The notes under the pieces are model-generated. The model worked only from the letters and a program-made list of their open reading frames with translations. It made no database searches and was not told the origin of the DNA. DNA of 45,221 nucleotides from NCBI GenBank assembly GCA_902762355.1, contig CACWNR010000015.1, forward strand, positions 1-45,221, read 5' to 3'. Position 1 is the stretch's first letter, and every line of letters starts with the position of its first letter. This document shows positions 37,201 to 43,074 of this stretch, in pieces. Origin of the DNA: an uncultured Bacteroidales bacterium. GTDB lineage: Bacteria > Bacteroidota > Bacteroidia > Bacteroidales > Paludibacteraceae. The position numbers and the translations under genes were made by a program.

Positions 37201-37234
37201 GCAGCGTCAATGCGATAAGTAAGTACTTTTTCAT
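31232..37234 (-). CDS. Very large secreted FG-GAP/Fn3/PKD repeat protein
   Basis: An exported 2000-residue protein; start at 37234 with signal peptide MKKYLLIALTLLMAVGMQA. Two beta domains (about 20-295) lead to two InlB B-repeat-like units (about 300-430; TFLGWDGQPVG, VVFVDFAGKQI). From about 685 come Ca2+-binding FG-GAP/VCBS blades (DINSDGRKDYL, DLNNDGVMDFV, DFDKDGDVDIL, DLDGDGYYDLL), then Fn3 and PKD-like domains, a second FG-GAP group (DFNNDGRMDGV, DWNKDGHMDML, DLDNNGYLDSV), and further Fn3/PKD domains. It ends in the common tag (INGVIYILRGEKVYTLTG). No catalytic motif was seen. It stands alone behind its own promoter. An adhesin or glycan-binding surface role is likely but unproven. Confidence 0.82.
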   Translation of the reverse strand: MKKYLLIALTLLMAVGMQAETVSFTASELNNASTSATKNGVTIVLAQGTGAKAPSYNTQYSALQAVSGNTMSVSAPTGMLLTQVEFTMYNSLMAGNLNNATWSTGSKSVNDVKVTWTGEAESLEVTFTGTVGFVSFAVNYKEPAIDWTSTYNDTTTLNIANWVTAWNDENPFEPWPNGYVDSVRFNIDDKSVFAWKETEDSRDKIRMNSNNLELSENSTLVITAPYKMHKVVLTFNDVSTSNPATRWMDRSTCSSGEMEAVDSKTVIWTGSAAELTFLGGHYFGLRLMELTIISDTTANTCSVTFLGWDGQPVGAPQTVAIGGNAVAPTGMSGEHSCMVFTGWDKEFTNVHNDIKVQSLWELDNNCVPEGYVKVVFVDFAGKQIDDPQFVLIGGNAVAPDTPQLPGHTFAGWDHALTNLTQSVTIKPTYTFNPNSPDIMTVSQWCSFKETDEFIKAPQGETYYAVKGLVHALLGSTVETGGTLSFRVTDTGEWDDCNVEAYHMLGVDREPFYSIAQLSKGDTVIVLGTYVEGTWVSGYDSHEETGLTDGYTPYIGHVNPDDDIIYVPLQRADVLYDFSGNGLKQMVRVEHSNGGPYYNYEMQQMVSDWTTSYILTKDVTEQFRIQEELATFTYTASESLGSSIAYFEHLNADNKPEISTFDKELMMSNAGSYVFPQKNALAVTNMDINSDGRKDYLVLDQSIPLTNRISAEYGAIAYQLADGSFQEQRMQVFTWDEFVAQMTPEELDQYNNPQAYSLGEVSRYTYPVTLGAVCLARTPRRNAPEVKKAPGLGTLIGAPTKVIDLNKDDLMDLIDEKSGIIYTNMDNGKWVWTTTNGAVVPADLNNDGVMDFVFPGERLYTVIYDKTTKNFVRTLLYQNAASDDIVYCYDFDKDGDVDILATFTAENNTTGYAYTCFFTNNGQGVFSQQQDQNYGANKLAFMALQDLDGDGYYDLLAYNPTSNDKYNLVWLKGQSGLHFDTTPQVLATDIITRQTYWDSSKEPFTSYPVSAEDLDGDGKMEIWVSNNGSQTTKLYTIEGAVANVRPSAPAQPTLSYSNGLLTITWGNGADDKTAVNDLTYALRIGTTPGGNDILAAHANADGTRRNFLDGNMGKEHTYTIDLSSYSPATIYVAVQAIDAQHFGSAWSQEATAVHDIVPVEFTLDKTTIAINEKAVLTYTTLPEGYTHQWTVQDGSYEVSTESAAKLLLSFTSGGTKTITHTVTTPNSGTLSASATIVVLPAGLGEPIQLTEDQKLTISTPMGDFNNDGRMDGVLPSDYYSGSYYAITVQEGVNNANLFAKAAGLWNTNIITEGYLINSYYLFNDIFWYDWNKDGHMDMLFREYYHHNTSTYYSYGYLPYDAVNNSLSVRVNDPELESFFAQRLQEYAPFNDFQYVLTDLDNNGYLDSVACVSNPAEGEDASGIYAWYKEADNVIAEGFLLPKANGCYLRDCYLTPNDHYLWISSTLYPIVTQADVRPAAPTNVQASMTNEGLLITWTAAVDDHTPAANMRYNLSVKQQGATTYLISPQNGGNDNTAFIPDYDYAEGTSYLIPTSDLSNGNYEIAIQALDRQNKLSVFSQTIIANVVRNPIEVPSFACADEEVLVSYRGAETSGTPAWTFDGGMAEGYGFGPYNVTWRTGGVKTITLTVNGQTYSQTITIDDPKALEVSLPTVLYEETPASASVPDGIEYAWYVSIDGGELCRIDQYGVVLPSTSVFVSYDYRLSASGLNVTAHYKSNYSEKTLVGHQVVLYLLVTNANGCETYFTSNVTVMAATNIPTLTLVTTDANGHNVLSWTGAEAFASVNVYKEGNSLNDFQLIGSANASAGTYTDNASDASQKAERYRLTGVTADGNESPTSAIHKTVHLTINRGVQNGTYNLIWNEYAGASVSAYRILRGASPTNLSQIAVVASSNTSYTDQTPDDNLPYYAIEYQLSGAAAAPASNHAAQANLSGRSNVVDRRTMQGLEEIISSQSSDGKLLINGVIYILRGEKVYTLTGQEVR

Positions 37235-37255
37235 AGATTTATCAACTTTGCGCGG

Positions 37256-37286
37256 CAAAGTTACATAAAATATTTGACATATGCAA
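37256..37286 (-). promoter_or_regulatory. Promoter of the giant secreted protein
   Basis: Minus strand: TTG? read as TTG at 37284-37286, 20 bases, TAACTTTG (37256-37263). The ATG at 37234 is 22 bases after the -7 box. Confidence 0.78.
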
Positions 37287-37305
37287 GAAAAATCAGTGAT
37301 TTTTC

Positions 37306-37333
37306 AGTTTAGCGTTTAAAGTTTAGCGTTTAG
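37306..37333. repeat. Heptamer repeat tract
   Basis: AGTTTAG, CGTTTAA, AGTTTAG, CGTTTAG: two 14-mers that differ in the last base. It lies between the giant protein's promoter and the terminator of the lipoprotein gene. Confidence 0.85.
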
Positions 37334-37337
37334 AGGA

Positions 37338-37364
37338 TAAAAAAAACGCCTCAAAGGACGTTTT
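37338..37364 (-). terminator. Rho-independent terminator of the yhcH-to-lipoprotein operon
   Basis: On the minus strand AAAACGTCCT and AGGCGTTTT form a short hairpin with one bulge, followed by a run of T. It begins at the stop codon of the gene 37363-38088. Confidence 0.7.
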
Positions 37365-38088
37365 ATTGTCTGACGGTGATGTGGAAACAACTCTGTTTCC
37401 ATTCGTATTTTACATAGATTTTCCCTGCTCGCTGATGGTTCAGTAGCACTTGTCCCAAGACCAACTTGAGATTATCTTCGTGCATGTACATATGCGTGCG
37501 CGTTACCTTATCATAACGCATGTACGCGAGGTCGAAGGTGGTGCCGTAACAGTGACAAGACTGCGTGACAGAGTTGATATTACCGCTTCGCTGCAGGTAC
37601 TTGATATCCTCTTGCGTACGGAGCACCGAGGTCACATAGAAGCGATAATGCGGCAGTCCATTGCGTTGTAAGATATCTGCCCACTCTGCTCCGATAGCGT
37701 CCAACTCGCGCTTCGCCGCAGGGATGAGGTAGGGCACGGAATGCGTCAGACTGTCCACGATATAGTTCTCGTTCGTCGTGATCTCCACGAGACTCTTGCG
37801 CATCGAAGCCGCATCGGCTCGGTCTTTGGGCGGATGCGGCAAACCGATTGCAGAGGCCACGGCATGTTGCTTGACCTGCAGGTCGTTGAATTTGAGTTTG
37901 TAATTGAAGGTCCGCCCGGGATACCAAACAAGGCTGTCTTCGACTATTTCTTCCTCAGCCTGCGGCGTTGGAGAGCCGCAGCCGAGGAAGAAGACCGTTA
38001 ACACTGTAAGACCGGCTGCCAGCAGCCTGTAAGACCACTTCGTTGTTAGACCGGCCTTCGGCCTGTTAGATAGACCACTCAAAGCCAT
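37363..38088 (-). CDS. DUF5715-like lipoprotein, possible M15-type peptidase
   Basis: A 241-residue predicted lipoprotein. Lipobox FFLGC places the lipidated Cys at residue 37, after a membrane segment (about 20-36). The C-terminal half has [13 protein letters not shown] (His179, Asp186) and CFHITV (His236). The H-x6-D and distant His pattern is that of M15/LAS metallopeptidases such as D-Ala-D-Ala peptidases, so a role in peptidoglycan is plausible. I recognise the overall layout as the DUF5715 type of Bacteroidales, with moderate certainty. The start overlaps cysS by 23 bases. The leader before the lipobox is unusually long; a TTG at codon 3 is an alternative start. Confidence 0.7.
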   Translation of the reverse strand: MALSGLSNRPKAGLTTKWSYRLLAAGLTVLTVFFLGCGSPTPQAEEEIVEDSLVWYPGRTFNYKLKFNDLQVKQHAVASAIGLPHPPKDRADAASMRKSLVEITTNENYIVDSLTHSVPYLIPAAKRELDAIGAEWADILQRNGLPHYRFYVTSVLRTQEDIKYLQRSGNINSVTQSCHCYGTTFDLAYMRYDKVTRTHMYMHEDNLKLVLGQVLLNHQRAGKIYVKYEWKQSCFHITVRQ

Positions 38089-39541
38089 CCTTGGTATCTT
38101 TGATTTGGAAACCGAGTGCGGTCAACTCGTTACGGATCTTATCGCTGGTAGCCCAGTCTTTGTTCTGCTTGGCTTGGAGACGGATACCGAGGAGCAGATC
38201 GATAGCGCCGTTGAAGGCTTTCTGCTTGCCGGCATCGCCGCCCTGCTCTTCAAGACGCAGACCGAGAATGTCGATGGCGAAGGTCTGCCACACATCCTTT
38301 AGTTCTTTGAGATCCGCTTCGCTGATGGTGCCCTTGCCGTCAAAGACAGTGTTGATAGCACGCGTGCTGTCAAACAAGGCCGCAATGACAAACGGCGTAT
38401 TGAGGTCGTCATCCATCGCCTCTTGGCAACGCTGACGCAGAGCGGCTATCGATCCGCCAAGCGTGGCGGATGTTTCTCCTGCAGGTTGTATCTTCTGTAG
38501 ACGGGCGTAGGCTTCTTGCATACGCTGCAGACCTTTCTCGGCGGCTTCGAGGGCTTCGGAAGAGAAGTCCACCGTCGAACGGTAGTGCGCCTGGAGGATG
38601 AAGAAACGGATGACCATCGGGCCGAAAGGTTTCGACAAAAGCGGGTGGTCGCCCTTGAAGAACTGCTCGAGGGTGATGAAGTTATTATAACTCTTACCCA
38701 TCTTCTTGCCGGCGATGGTGATCATGTTGTTATGCATCCAGTAGTGGACAGTCTCATGACCGAGTGCGGCGCAAGACTGCGCTATCTCCGCCTCATGGTG
38801 CGGGAAGATGAGATCGAGTCCGCCACCGTGGATATCAAACTGCTCACCGAGGTATTTGGTGCCCATCGTGGAGCACTCCATGTGCCATCCGGGGAAACCT
38901 TCGCTCCACGGACTCGGCCAATGCATGATATGTTCGGGTGCGGCTTTCTTCCAGAGGGCGAAATCGTAGGAGTGCTTCTTCTCGTCCTGACCGTCTAACT
39001 CGCGGGTCTCGGTGACGATATCGTTGAGGTTGCGTCCGGAGAGCTTACCATACGGATAGTCCTTGGCGTATTTCTCCACGTCCATATACACGGAACCGTT
39101 GGAGACGTAGGCGTAGCCGCGGTCGAGGATCTTCTGCACGAAGGCGATCTGCTCGATGATATGTCCCGATGCGTGCGGTTCGATGGACGGAGGCAAGACG
39201 TTCAATGCCGCCATGTCACGATGGTAGCGGTTGGTATAGAACTGCACCACTTCCATCGGCTCGAGTTGCTCAAGTCGTGCTTTCTTAGCTATCTTATCTT
39301 CGCCTTCGTCGGCATCATGCTCGAGGTGGCCTACGTCGGTGATGTTGCGCACATAGCGCACCTTATAACCGAGGTATTGCAGATAGCGGTACAGCAGATC
39401 GAAGGTGATGGCCGGTCTTGCATGTCCGAGATGGGCATCGCCATAGACGGTAGGTCCGCAGACATACATGCCTACGTGTCCCTCGTGTAGGGGTTTGAAG
39501 GTCTCTTTGAGTCGAGTTAATGAATTATAAATCTCCAGCAT
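38066..39541 (-). CDS. cysS: Cysteinyl-tRNA synthetase
   Basis: A class I synthetase of 491 residues that charges tRNA-Cys. The HIGH signature is HLGHAR (37-42), preceded by the zinc ligand Cys28 in [20 protein letters not shown] and [14 protein letters not shown] (zinc and substrate site, about 215-250) and KMGKSYNNF (KMSKS loop) complete the set. KMGKS instead of KMSKS is common in this phylum. The start overlaps the nagB stop as TAATG. The order nagB-cysS is an operon accident rather than a pathway. Confidence 0.97.
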   Translation of the reverse strand: MLEIYNSLTRLKETFKPLHEGHVGMYVCGPTVYGDAHLGHARPAITFDLLYRYLQYLGYKVRYVRNITDVGHLEHDADEGEDKIAKKARLEQLEPMEVVQFYTNRYHRDMAALNVLPPSIEPHASGHIIEQIAFVQKILDRGYAYVSNGSVYMDVEKYAKDYPYGKLSGRNLNDIVTETRELDGQDEKKHSYDFALWKKAAPEHIMHWPSPWSEGFPGWHMECSTMGTKYLGEQFDIHGGGLDLIFPHHEAEIAQSCAALGHETVHYWMHNNMITIAGKKMGKSYNNFITLEQFFKGDHPLLSKPFGPMVIRFFILQAHYRSTVDFSSEALEAAEKGLQRMQEAYARLQKIQPAGETSATLGGSIAALRQRCQEAMDDDLNTPFVIAALFDSTRAINTVFDGKGTISEADLKELKDVWQTFAIDILGLRLEEQGGDAGKQKAFNGAIDLLLGIRLQAKQNKDWATSDKIRNELTALGFQIKDTKDGFEWSI

Positions 39542-40350
39542 TATAACAATGTTTTCGGATCTAAGTTATTCTTCTCAATATCCTTGAAATACTTGAAGGT
39601 ACCCAGTTTGAGTTCCTCACACGCTGCCTCGTCGCAAACGATGATTCCGTGCTGGTGCATCTGGAGCATGGAGACGGTCCACATATGGCTGATCGGCTCC
39701 TCGATGGCGTGCTGCAGTGCACGAGCTTTGTTATGTCCGTTCACCATGATAAGTACCTCTTTGGCATCCATGACGGTTCCTACACCGACAGTGAGGGCAG
39801 TCTTGGGCACTTTGTTCACGTCATTATCGAAGAAACGGCTGTTGGCGATGATGGTGTCGGTAGTCAACTCTTTCTTACGCGTACGGCTGGTAAGGGACGA
39901 ACCGGGTTCGTTGAAGGCGATATGTCCGTCGGGGCCAATACCGCCCAAGAACAGGTGAATGCCACCGATATTGCGGATCTTCTCCTCATAACGAGCGCAC
40001 TCAGCAGCGAGGTCATCGGCGTTACCGTTGAGGATATTCACATTCTCCTTGCGGATGTCGATGTGAGAGAAGAAATTATTCCACATGAAGGAGTGGTAGC
40101 TCTCGGGATGATCTTCCGGCAGGTTGACGTACTCATCCATATTGAAGGTTACGACATTGCGGAAAGACACTTTGCCGGCTTTATTCCGTTTAATGAGTGC
40201 TTTGTACATACCCAGGGGCGAAGAGCCGGTCGGCAGACCCAACACAAAGGGTTTGCTCTCCTTGGGATCAAACTCATTGATACGTTTTGCTACGTAATTC
40301 GCAGCCCACTGACTAAGCAGGTCATACGAAGGTTCAATAATTACTCGCAT
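39541..40350 (-). CDS. nagB: Glucosamine-6-phosphate deaminase
   Basis: Converts glucosamine 6-phosphate to fructose 6-phosphate and ammonia, the entry of amino sugars into glycolysis. The 269 residues match the hexameric bacterial enzyme. Motifs: [14 protein letters not shown] (39-52, phosphate loop), FNMDEYVNL (Asp72, catalytic base) and [16 protein letters not shown] (Asp141, His143, Glu148). With yhcH in the same operon it suggests use of amino or acylamino sugars. The 42-base gap to glgB is filled by a heptamer repeat tract. Confidence 0.96.
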   Translation of the reverse strand: MRVIIEPSYDLLSQWAANYVAKRINEFDPKESKPFVLGLPTGSSPLGMYKALIKRNKAGKVSFRNVVTFNMDEYVNLPEDHPESYHSFMWNNFFSHIDIRKENVNILNGNADDLAAECARYEEKIRNIGGIHLFLGGIGPDGHIAFNEPGSSLTSRTRKKELTTDTIIANSRFFDNDVNKVPKTALTVGVGTVMDAKEVLIMVNGHNKARALQHAIEEPISHMWTVSMLQMHQHGIIVCDEAACEELKLGTFKYFKDIEKNNLDPKTLL

Positions 40351-40355
40351 TCTTT

Positions 40356-40404
40356 ATTTGTGATTTGTGATTTTTGATTTTTGATTTTTGATTTACGATT
40401 TTTT
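40356..40404. repeat. Heptamer repeat tract between nagB and glgB
   Basis: Seven heptamers on the plus strand: ATTTGTG (the first unit complete from 40363), ATTTTTG three times, ATTTACG and ATTTTTT. The glgB stop codon lies in it. The same unit recurs inside glgB and upstream of it. Confidence 0.85.
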
Positions 40405-42474
40405 GAGGACAACCGCGCTCCGAGCCGGCAAGTACATCTTGAGCCAACCCTTCCCGTCCTTGGCATAAAGGTTATCATGCTCGGTGAAGTGCTCTACAGA
40501 GTCGTCGCTCAGGCCGAAACCTGCGAACTCTTTGGCGTCCGTATTCAGCACCACTTTGTACTTGCCTTCCGGTACCAACATGCCATAGTCAGCAAATGAT
40601 TTCTGGCCGTTCCAGTTAAAGATAAACAGCAGGTCGTTGCGGGAGTATGCCACCACTTGGTCACCCTCGTTGTCCCACCATTTCATTACCCACGGTAGGT
40701 GTTTGCCGACGTTGTATTTCTTCTCCTCGGCGGTCGGGTTCTGGATGAGGATATGCTGCTTGAGCAGGTGAATCATCTTCTCATCGAAGCGGTTGAGGTC
40801 GGCGAAGAAATAGTTGGGGTTATCGACGAGGCTCCACTGACGGCGCGCATATTTATAGCTCCAACCGTTGCCCTCGCGCGGGAAATCGATCCATTCCGGA
40901 TGACCGAACTCATTGCCCATGAAGTTGAGGTAGCCCCCATTGATGGTGGATGCCGTCACGAGTCGGATCATCTTATGCAGCGCTATACCACGGTCGGCCA
41001 TATAGGTCGAATGACCATGCTCGAAATGCCAATACATGTCGGCATCGACAAGACGGAAGATGATGGTCTTGTCGCCCACCAATGCCTGGTCATGGCTCTC
41101 GGCGTAAGAGATGGTCTTCTCGTCCTCACGGCGGTTGGTCATCTCAAAGAGGATATGTCCGGCTTTCCAGTCTTCGTCCTTGACTTCTTTGATATACTTG
41201 ATCCAGAAATCAGGGATACCCATGGCCAGACGATAATCGAAACCGACACCGCCATCTTCGATAGCCGCAGCAAGTCCCGGCATTCCGGACATCTCTTCGG
41301 CGATGGTAATGGCCTCGGGTTTTACTTGGTGGATTACTTTGTTAGCCAAGGTGAGGTACATCAGCGCATCGCCGTCTTCGTTGCCGTTGAAGTACGAAGG
41401 ATAGCCGTTGAAGTCTTCGCCCAGACCGTGGCTGCGGTAGATCATCGAGGTGACACCATCGAAACGATAGCCGTCGAAGTCATATTCATCGAGCCAGAAC
41501 TTACAGTTGGAAAGCAGGAAATGGAGCACTTCGTTCTTGCCGTAGTTGAAGCAGAGCGAATCCCACGCCGGGTGCTCACGGCGAGCGCCGTCGTGGAAAT
41601 ACTGATACGGCGTACCGTCGAAATTACCGAGTCCCTCGAGTTCGTTCTTGACAGCGTGGCTGTGCACAAGATCCATGATCACGTGCATGCCGCGTCCGTG
41701 GGCGTCATCAATGAGCGCTTTGAGCTCGTTCGGCGTACCGAAACGACTGGATGCCGCAAAGAAATTCGATACATGGTAACCGAAGGATCCGTAGTACGGG
41801 TGCTCCTGGATGGCCATGATCTGGATGCAGTTATAGCCAAGTTTGTCAATACGCGGCAACACATCGCGGCGGAACTCCTCGTAGGAGTTGACTTTCTCCT
41901 GCTCGGACGACATACCGATATGACACTCGTAGATATAGAGCGCTTCGCGCGATTTTTGATTTGTGATTTTTGATTTGTGATTTCTATTCTTCCACTGATA
42001 TTCAGGCTCGTTCCACACCTGCGCAGAGAAGATCTTGGTCTGCTCATCCTGCACCACGCGGCGTACGTAGGACGGGATACGCTCTCCGTAACCGCCGTTC
42101 CACTCTACGAGCAGCTTGTACATCTGTCCGTGCTGCATCGCTTTCTCCGGCAGTTTAGCTTCCCATACGCCGTTGCCTACGGGTTGCAGACGATAAGCCT
42201 CATCTTTGCTCCAGTTATTGAAATCGCCTTTGATATAGATAGCGGTGGCGTTCGGTGCCCACTCGCGGAGTACCCACCCTTTGTCGGTATGATGCAGACC
42301 GAAATAGAGATAACCGGTTGCCCAGTCGCTGAGCGGTTGTCCGCCTGTGATCTCCGCTTCTTTATTGCGCGCATAGTCAGCGCGTGCCTGAAGGGCACCC
42401 TCGTACGGTTGCAGATACGGATCACGCTCCACGATCTTCAGATGCTTCGGAGCGGTTGCTTTTTTTGTTGCCAT
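40393..42474 (-). CDS. glgB: 1,4-alpha-glucan (glycogen) branching enzyme, GH13_8-like
   Basis: Transfers alpha-1,4 chains to alpha-1,6 positions in glycogen. The start ATG at 42474 (MATKKATAPKHL) gives 693 residues; upstream in-frame codons are the translated repeat tract. CBM48 covers about 55-150. The GH13 barrel begins at IYECHIGMSS (about 181), with Asp339 (GYRFDGVTSM), Glu393 (IAEEMSG) and Asp462 (AESHDQA). The style (ECHIGM, YRFDGVTSMIY, GNEFGHPEWIDFPREGNGWS) is that of eukaryotic-type branching enzymes, usual in Bacteroidales. The linker between CBM48 and the barrel (about 163-176, NRNHKSKITNQKSR) is encoded by a heptamer repeat tract. Other glycogen genes are not in the window. Confidence 0.95.
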   Translation of the reverse strand: MATKKATAPKHLKIVERDPYLQPYEGALQARADYARNKEAEITGGQPLSDWATGYLYFGLHHTDKGWVLREWAPNATAIYIKGDFNNWSKDEAYRLQPVGNGVWEAKLPEKAMQHGQMYKLLVEWNGGYGERIPSYVRRVVQDEQTKIFSAQVWNEPEYQWKNRNHKSKITNQKSREALYIYECHIGMSSEQEKVNSYEEFRRDVLPRIDKLGYNCIQIMAIQEHPYYGSFGYHVSNFFAASSRFGTPNELKALIDDAHGRGMHVIMDLVHSHAVKNELEGLGNFDGTPYQYFHDGARREHPAWDSLCFNYGKNEVLHFLLSNCKFWLDEYDFDGYRFDGVTSMIYRSHGLGEDFNGYPSYFNGNEDGDALMYLTLANKVIHQVKPEAITIAEEMSGMPGLAAAIEDGGVGFDYRLAMGIPDFWIKYIKEVKDEDWKAGHILFEMTNRREDEKTISYAESHDQALVGDKTIIFRLVDADMYWHFEHGHSTYMADRGIALHKMIRLVTASTINGGYLNFMGNEFGHPEWIDFPREGNGWSYKYARRQWSLVDNPNYFFADLNRFDEKMIHLLKQHILIQNPTAEEKKYNVGKHLPWVMKWWDNEGDQVVAYSRNDLLFIFNWNGQKSFADYGMLVPEGKYKVVLNTDAKEFAGFGLSDDSVEHFTEHDNLYAKDGKGWLKMYLPARSAVVLKKS
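41952..41979. repeat. Heptamer repeat tract inside glgB
   Basis: Plus strand: ATTTTTG, ATTTGTG, ATTTTTG, ATTTGTG, then ATTTCTA. In frame it encodes the Lys/Asn-rich linker between CBM48 and the catalytic barrel. Confidence 0.87.
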
Positions 42475-42484
42475 GGTATGTAAA

Positions 42485-42519
42485 ATTTTCGATTTTCGAT
42501 TTTTGATTTTTGATTTAAT
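42485..42519. repeat. Heptamer repeat tract upstream of glgB
   Basis: Plus strand: ATTTTCG twice, ATTTTTG twice, then ATTTAAT. It lies between glgB and yhcH and includes the yhcH stop codon (42515-42517). Confidence 0.85.
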
Positions 42520-42970
42520 TGTTAACTTTAGCCTTAACAATTAACTTCCGGTACTCCTTGCCCGGCGCGATACCCGGTTGGTGGGCATCGGAAGGGAAGA
42601 AGACAGCAAAATGGCCGGCAGGAACGGTGAACTTAGCGGTCGCTTTGTCGCCATAGAACTCGACATCCTTGCCTTCGTCATATTCCTGGGTCACCTCCTG
42701 GCAATCGACTTGTGCCTTCCACCCCATGATCTCATCGTCACCCAGCGGAATCTGGATATCCAGATAGTCCTTGTGCGCCTCCATACGGCATTTGGACTCC
42801 TCTTTGCCCTTGAAATCAAGAATGTTCACGAAGAGGTCTTTGCCGTCCAAGAAAATCTTACATGCCGGAAGTTCCTCTAAATCATTGTCATTGTAGAATT
42901 GCATGAATTCTTTCAAGCCGGGTACACTGTCGTAGTACCAATCAGCATTCTCTAATTTGTCAAGTATCAT
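42515..42970 (-). CDS. YhcH/YjgK/YiaL (NanQ) family protein
   Basis: A 151-residue cupin-like beta-barrel protein. In E. coli the family includes NanQ, linked to sialic acid metabolism as an anomerase-type helper. The start is ATG 42970 (MILDKLENADWYY). Family features: EAHKDYLDIQIPL, GWKAQVDC and FAVFFPSDAHQPGIA, where the His and Glu residues form the putative metal site. It heads the operon yhcH-glgB-nagB-cysS, so a link with nagB in amino-sugar use is plausible. Its promoter at 42993-43023 is interleaved with that of pepO. Confidence 0.9.
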   Translation of the reverse strand: MILDKLENADWYYDSVPGLKEFMQFYNDNDLEELPACKIFLDGKDLFVNILDFKGKEESKCRMEAHKDYLDIQIPLGDDEIMGWKAQVDCQEVTQEYDEGKDVEFYGDKATAKFTVPAGHFAVFFPSDAHQPGIAPGKEYRKLIVKAKVNN

Positions 42971-42992
42971 AATAAAAAACAATTTTGCGGTG

Positions 42993-43023
42993 CAAAATTA
43001 CAAAAATATTTTGATATGTGCAA
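42993..43023 (-). promoter_or_regulatory. Promoter of the yhcH-glgB-nagB-cysS operon
   Basis: Minus strand: TTG (43021-43023), 20 bases, TAATTTTG (42993-43000). The ATG at 42970 is 22 bases downstream of the -7 box. Confidence 0.8.
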
Positions 43024-43040
43024 GATTTTTTGTAATTTTG
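43011..43040 (+). promoter_or_regulatory. Promoter of the M13 peptidase gene
   Basis: Plus strand: TTG (43011-43013), 19 bases, TAATTTTG (43033-43040). The -7 box and what follows are identical over 27 bases to the cca promoter. It overlaps the divergent yhcH promoter. Confidence 0.78.
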
Positions 43041-43074
43041 CAGTCGATTTTACATCAATTAACAATCGTTTTAT

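Noticed and set aside
40699-41973. 424-codon plus-strand frame opposite glgB, and similar long frames opposite the amylases and the giant protein
   Set aside because: Codon-usage shadows of strongly coding genes; no promoter, no signal peptide, no recognised motif.
40356-42519. The ATTTTTG tracts read as a CRISPR array
   Set aside because: Units are 7 bases without spacers, and no cas gene is in the window.
42475-42540. 22 extra N-terminal codons of glgB (KLTIKSKIKNRKSK)
   Set aside because: This is the translated heptamer tract upstream of the gene; MATKKATAPK is the likely start.
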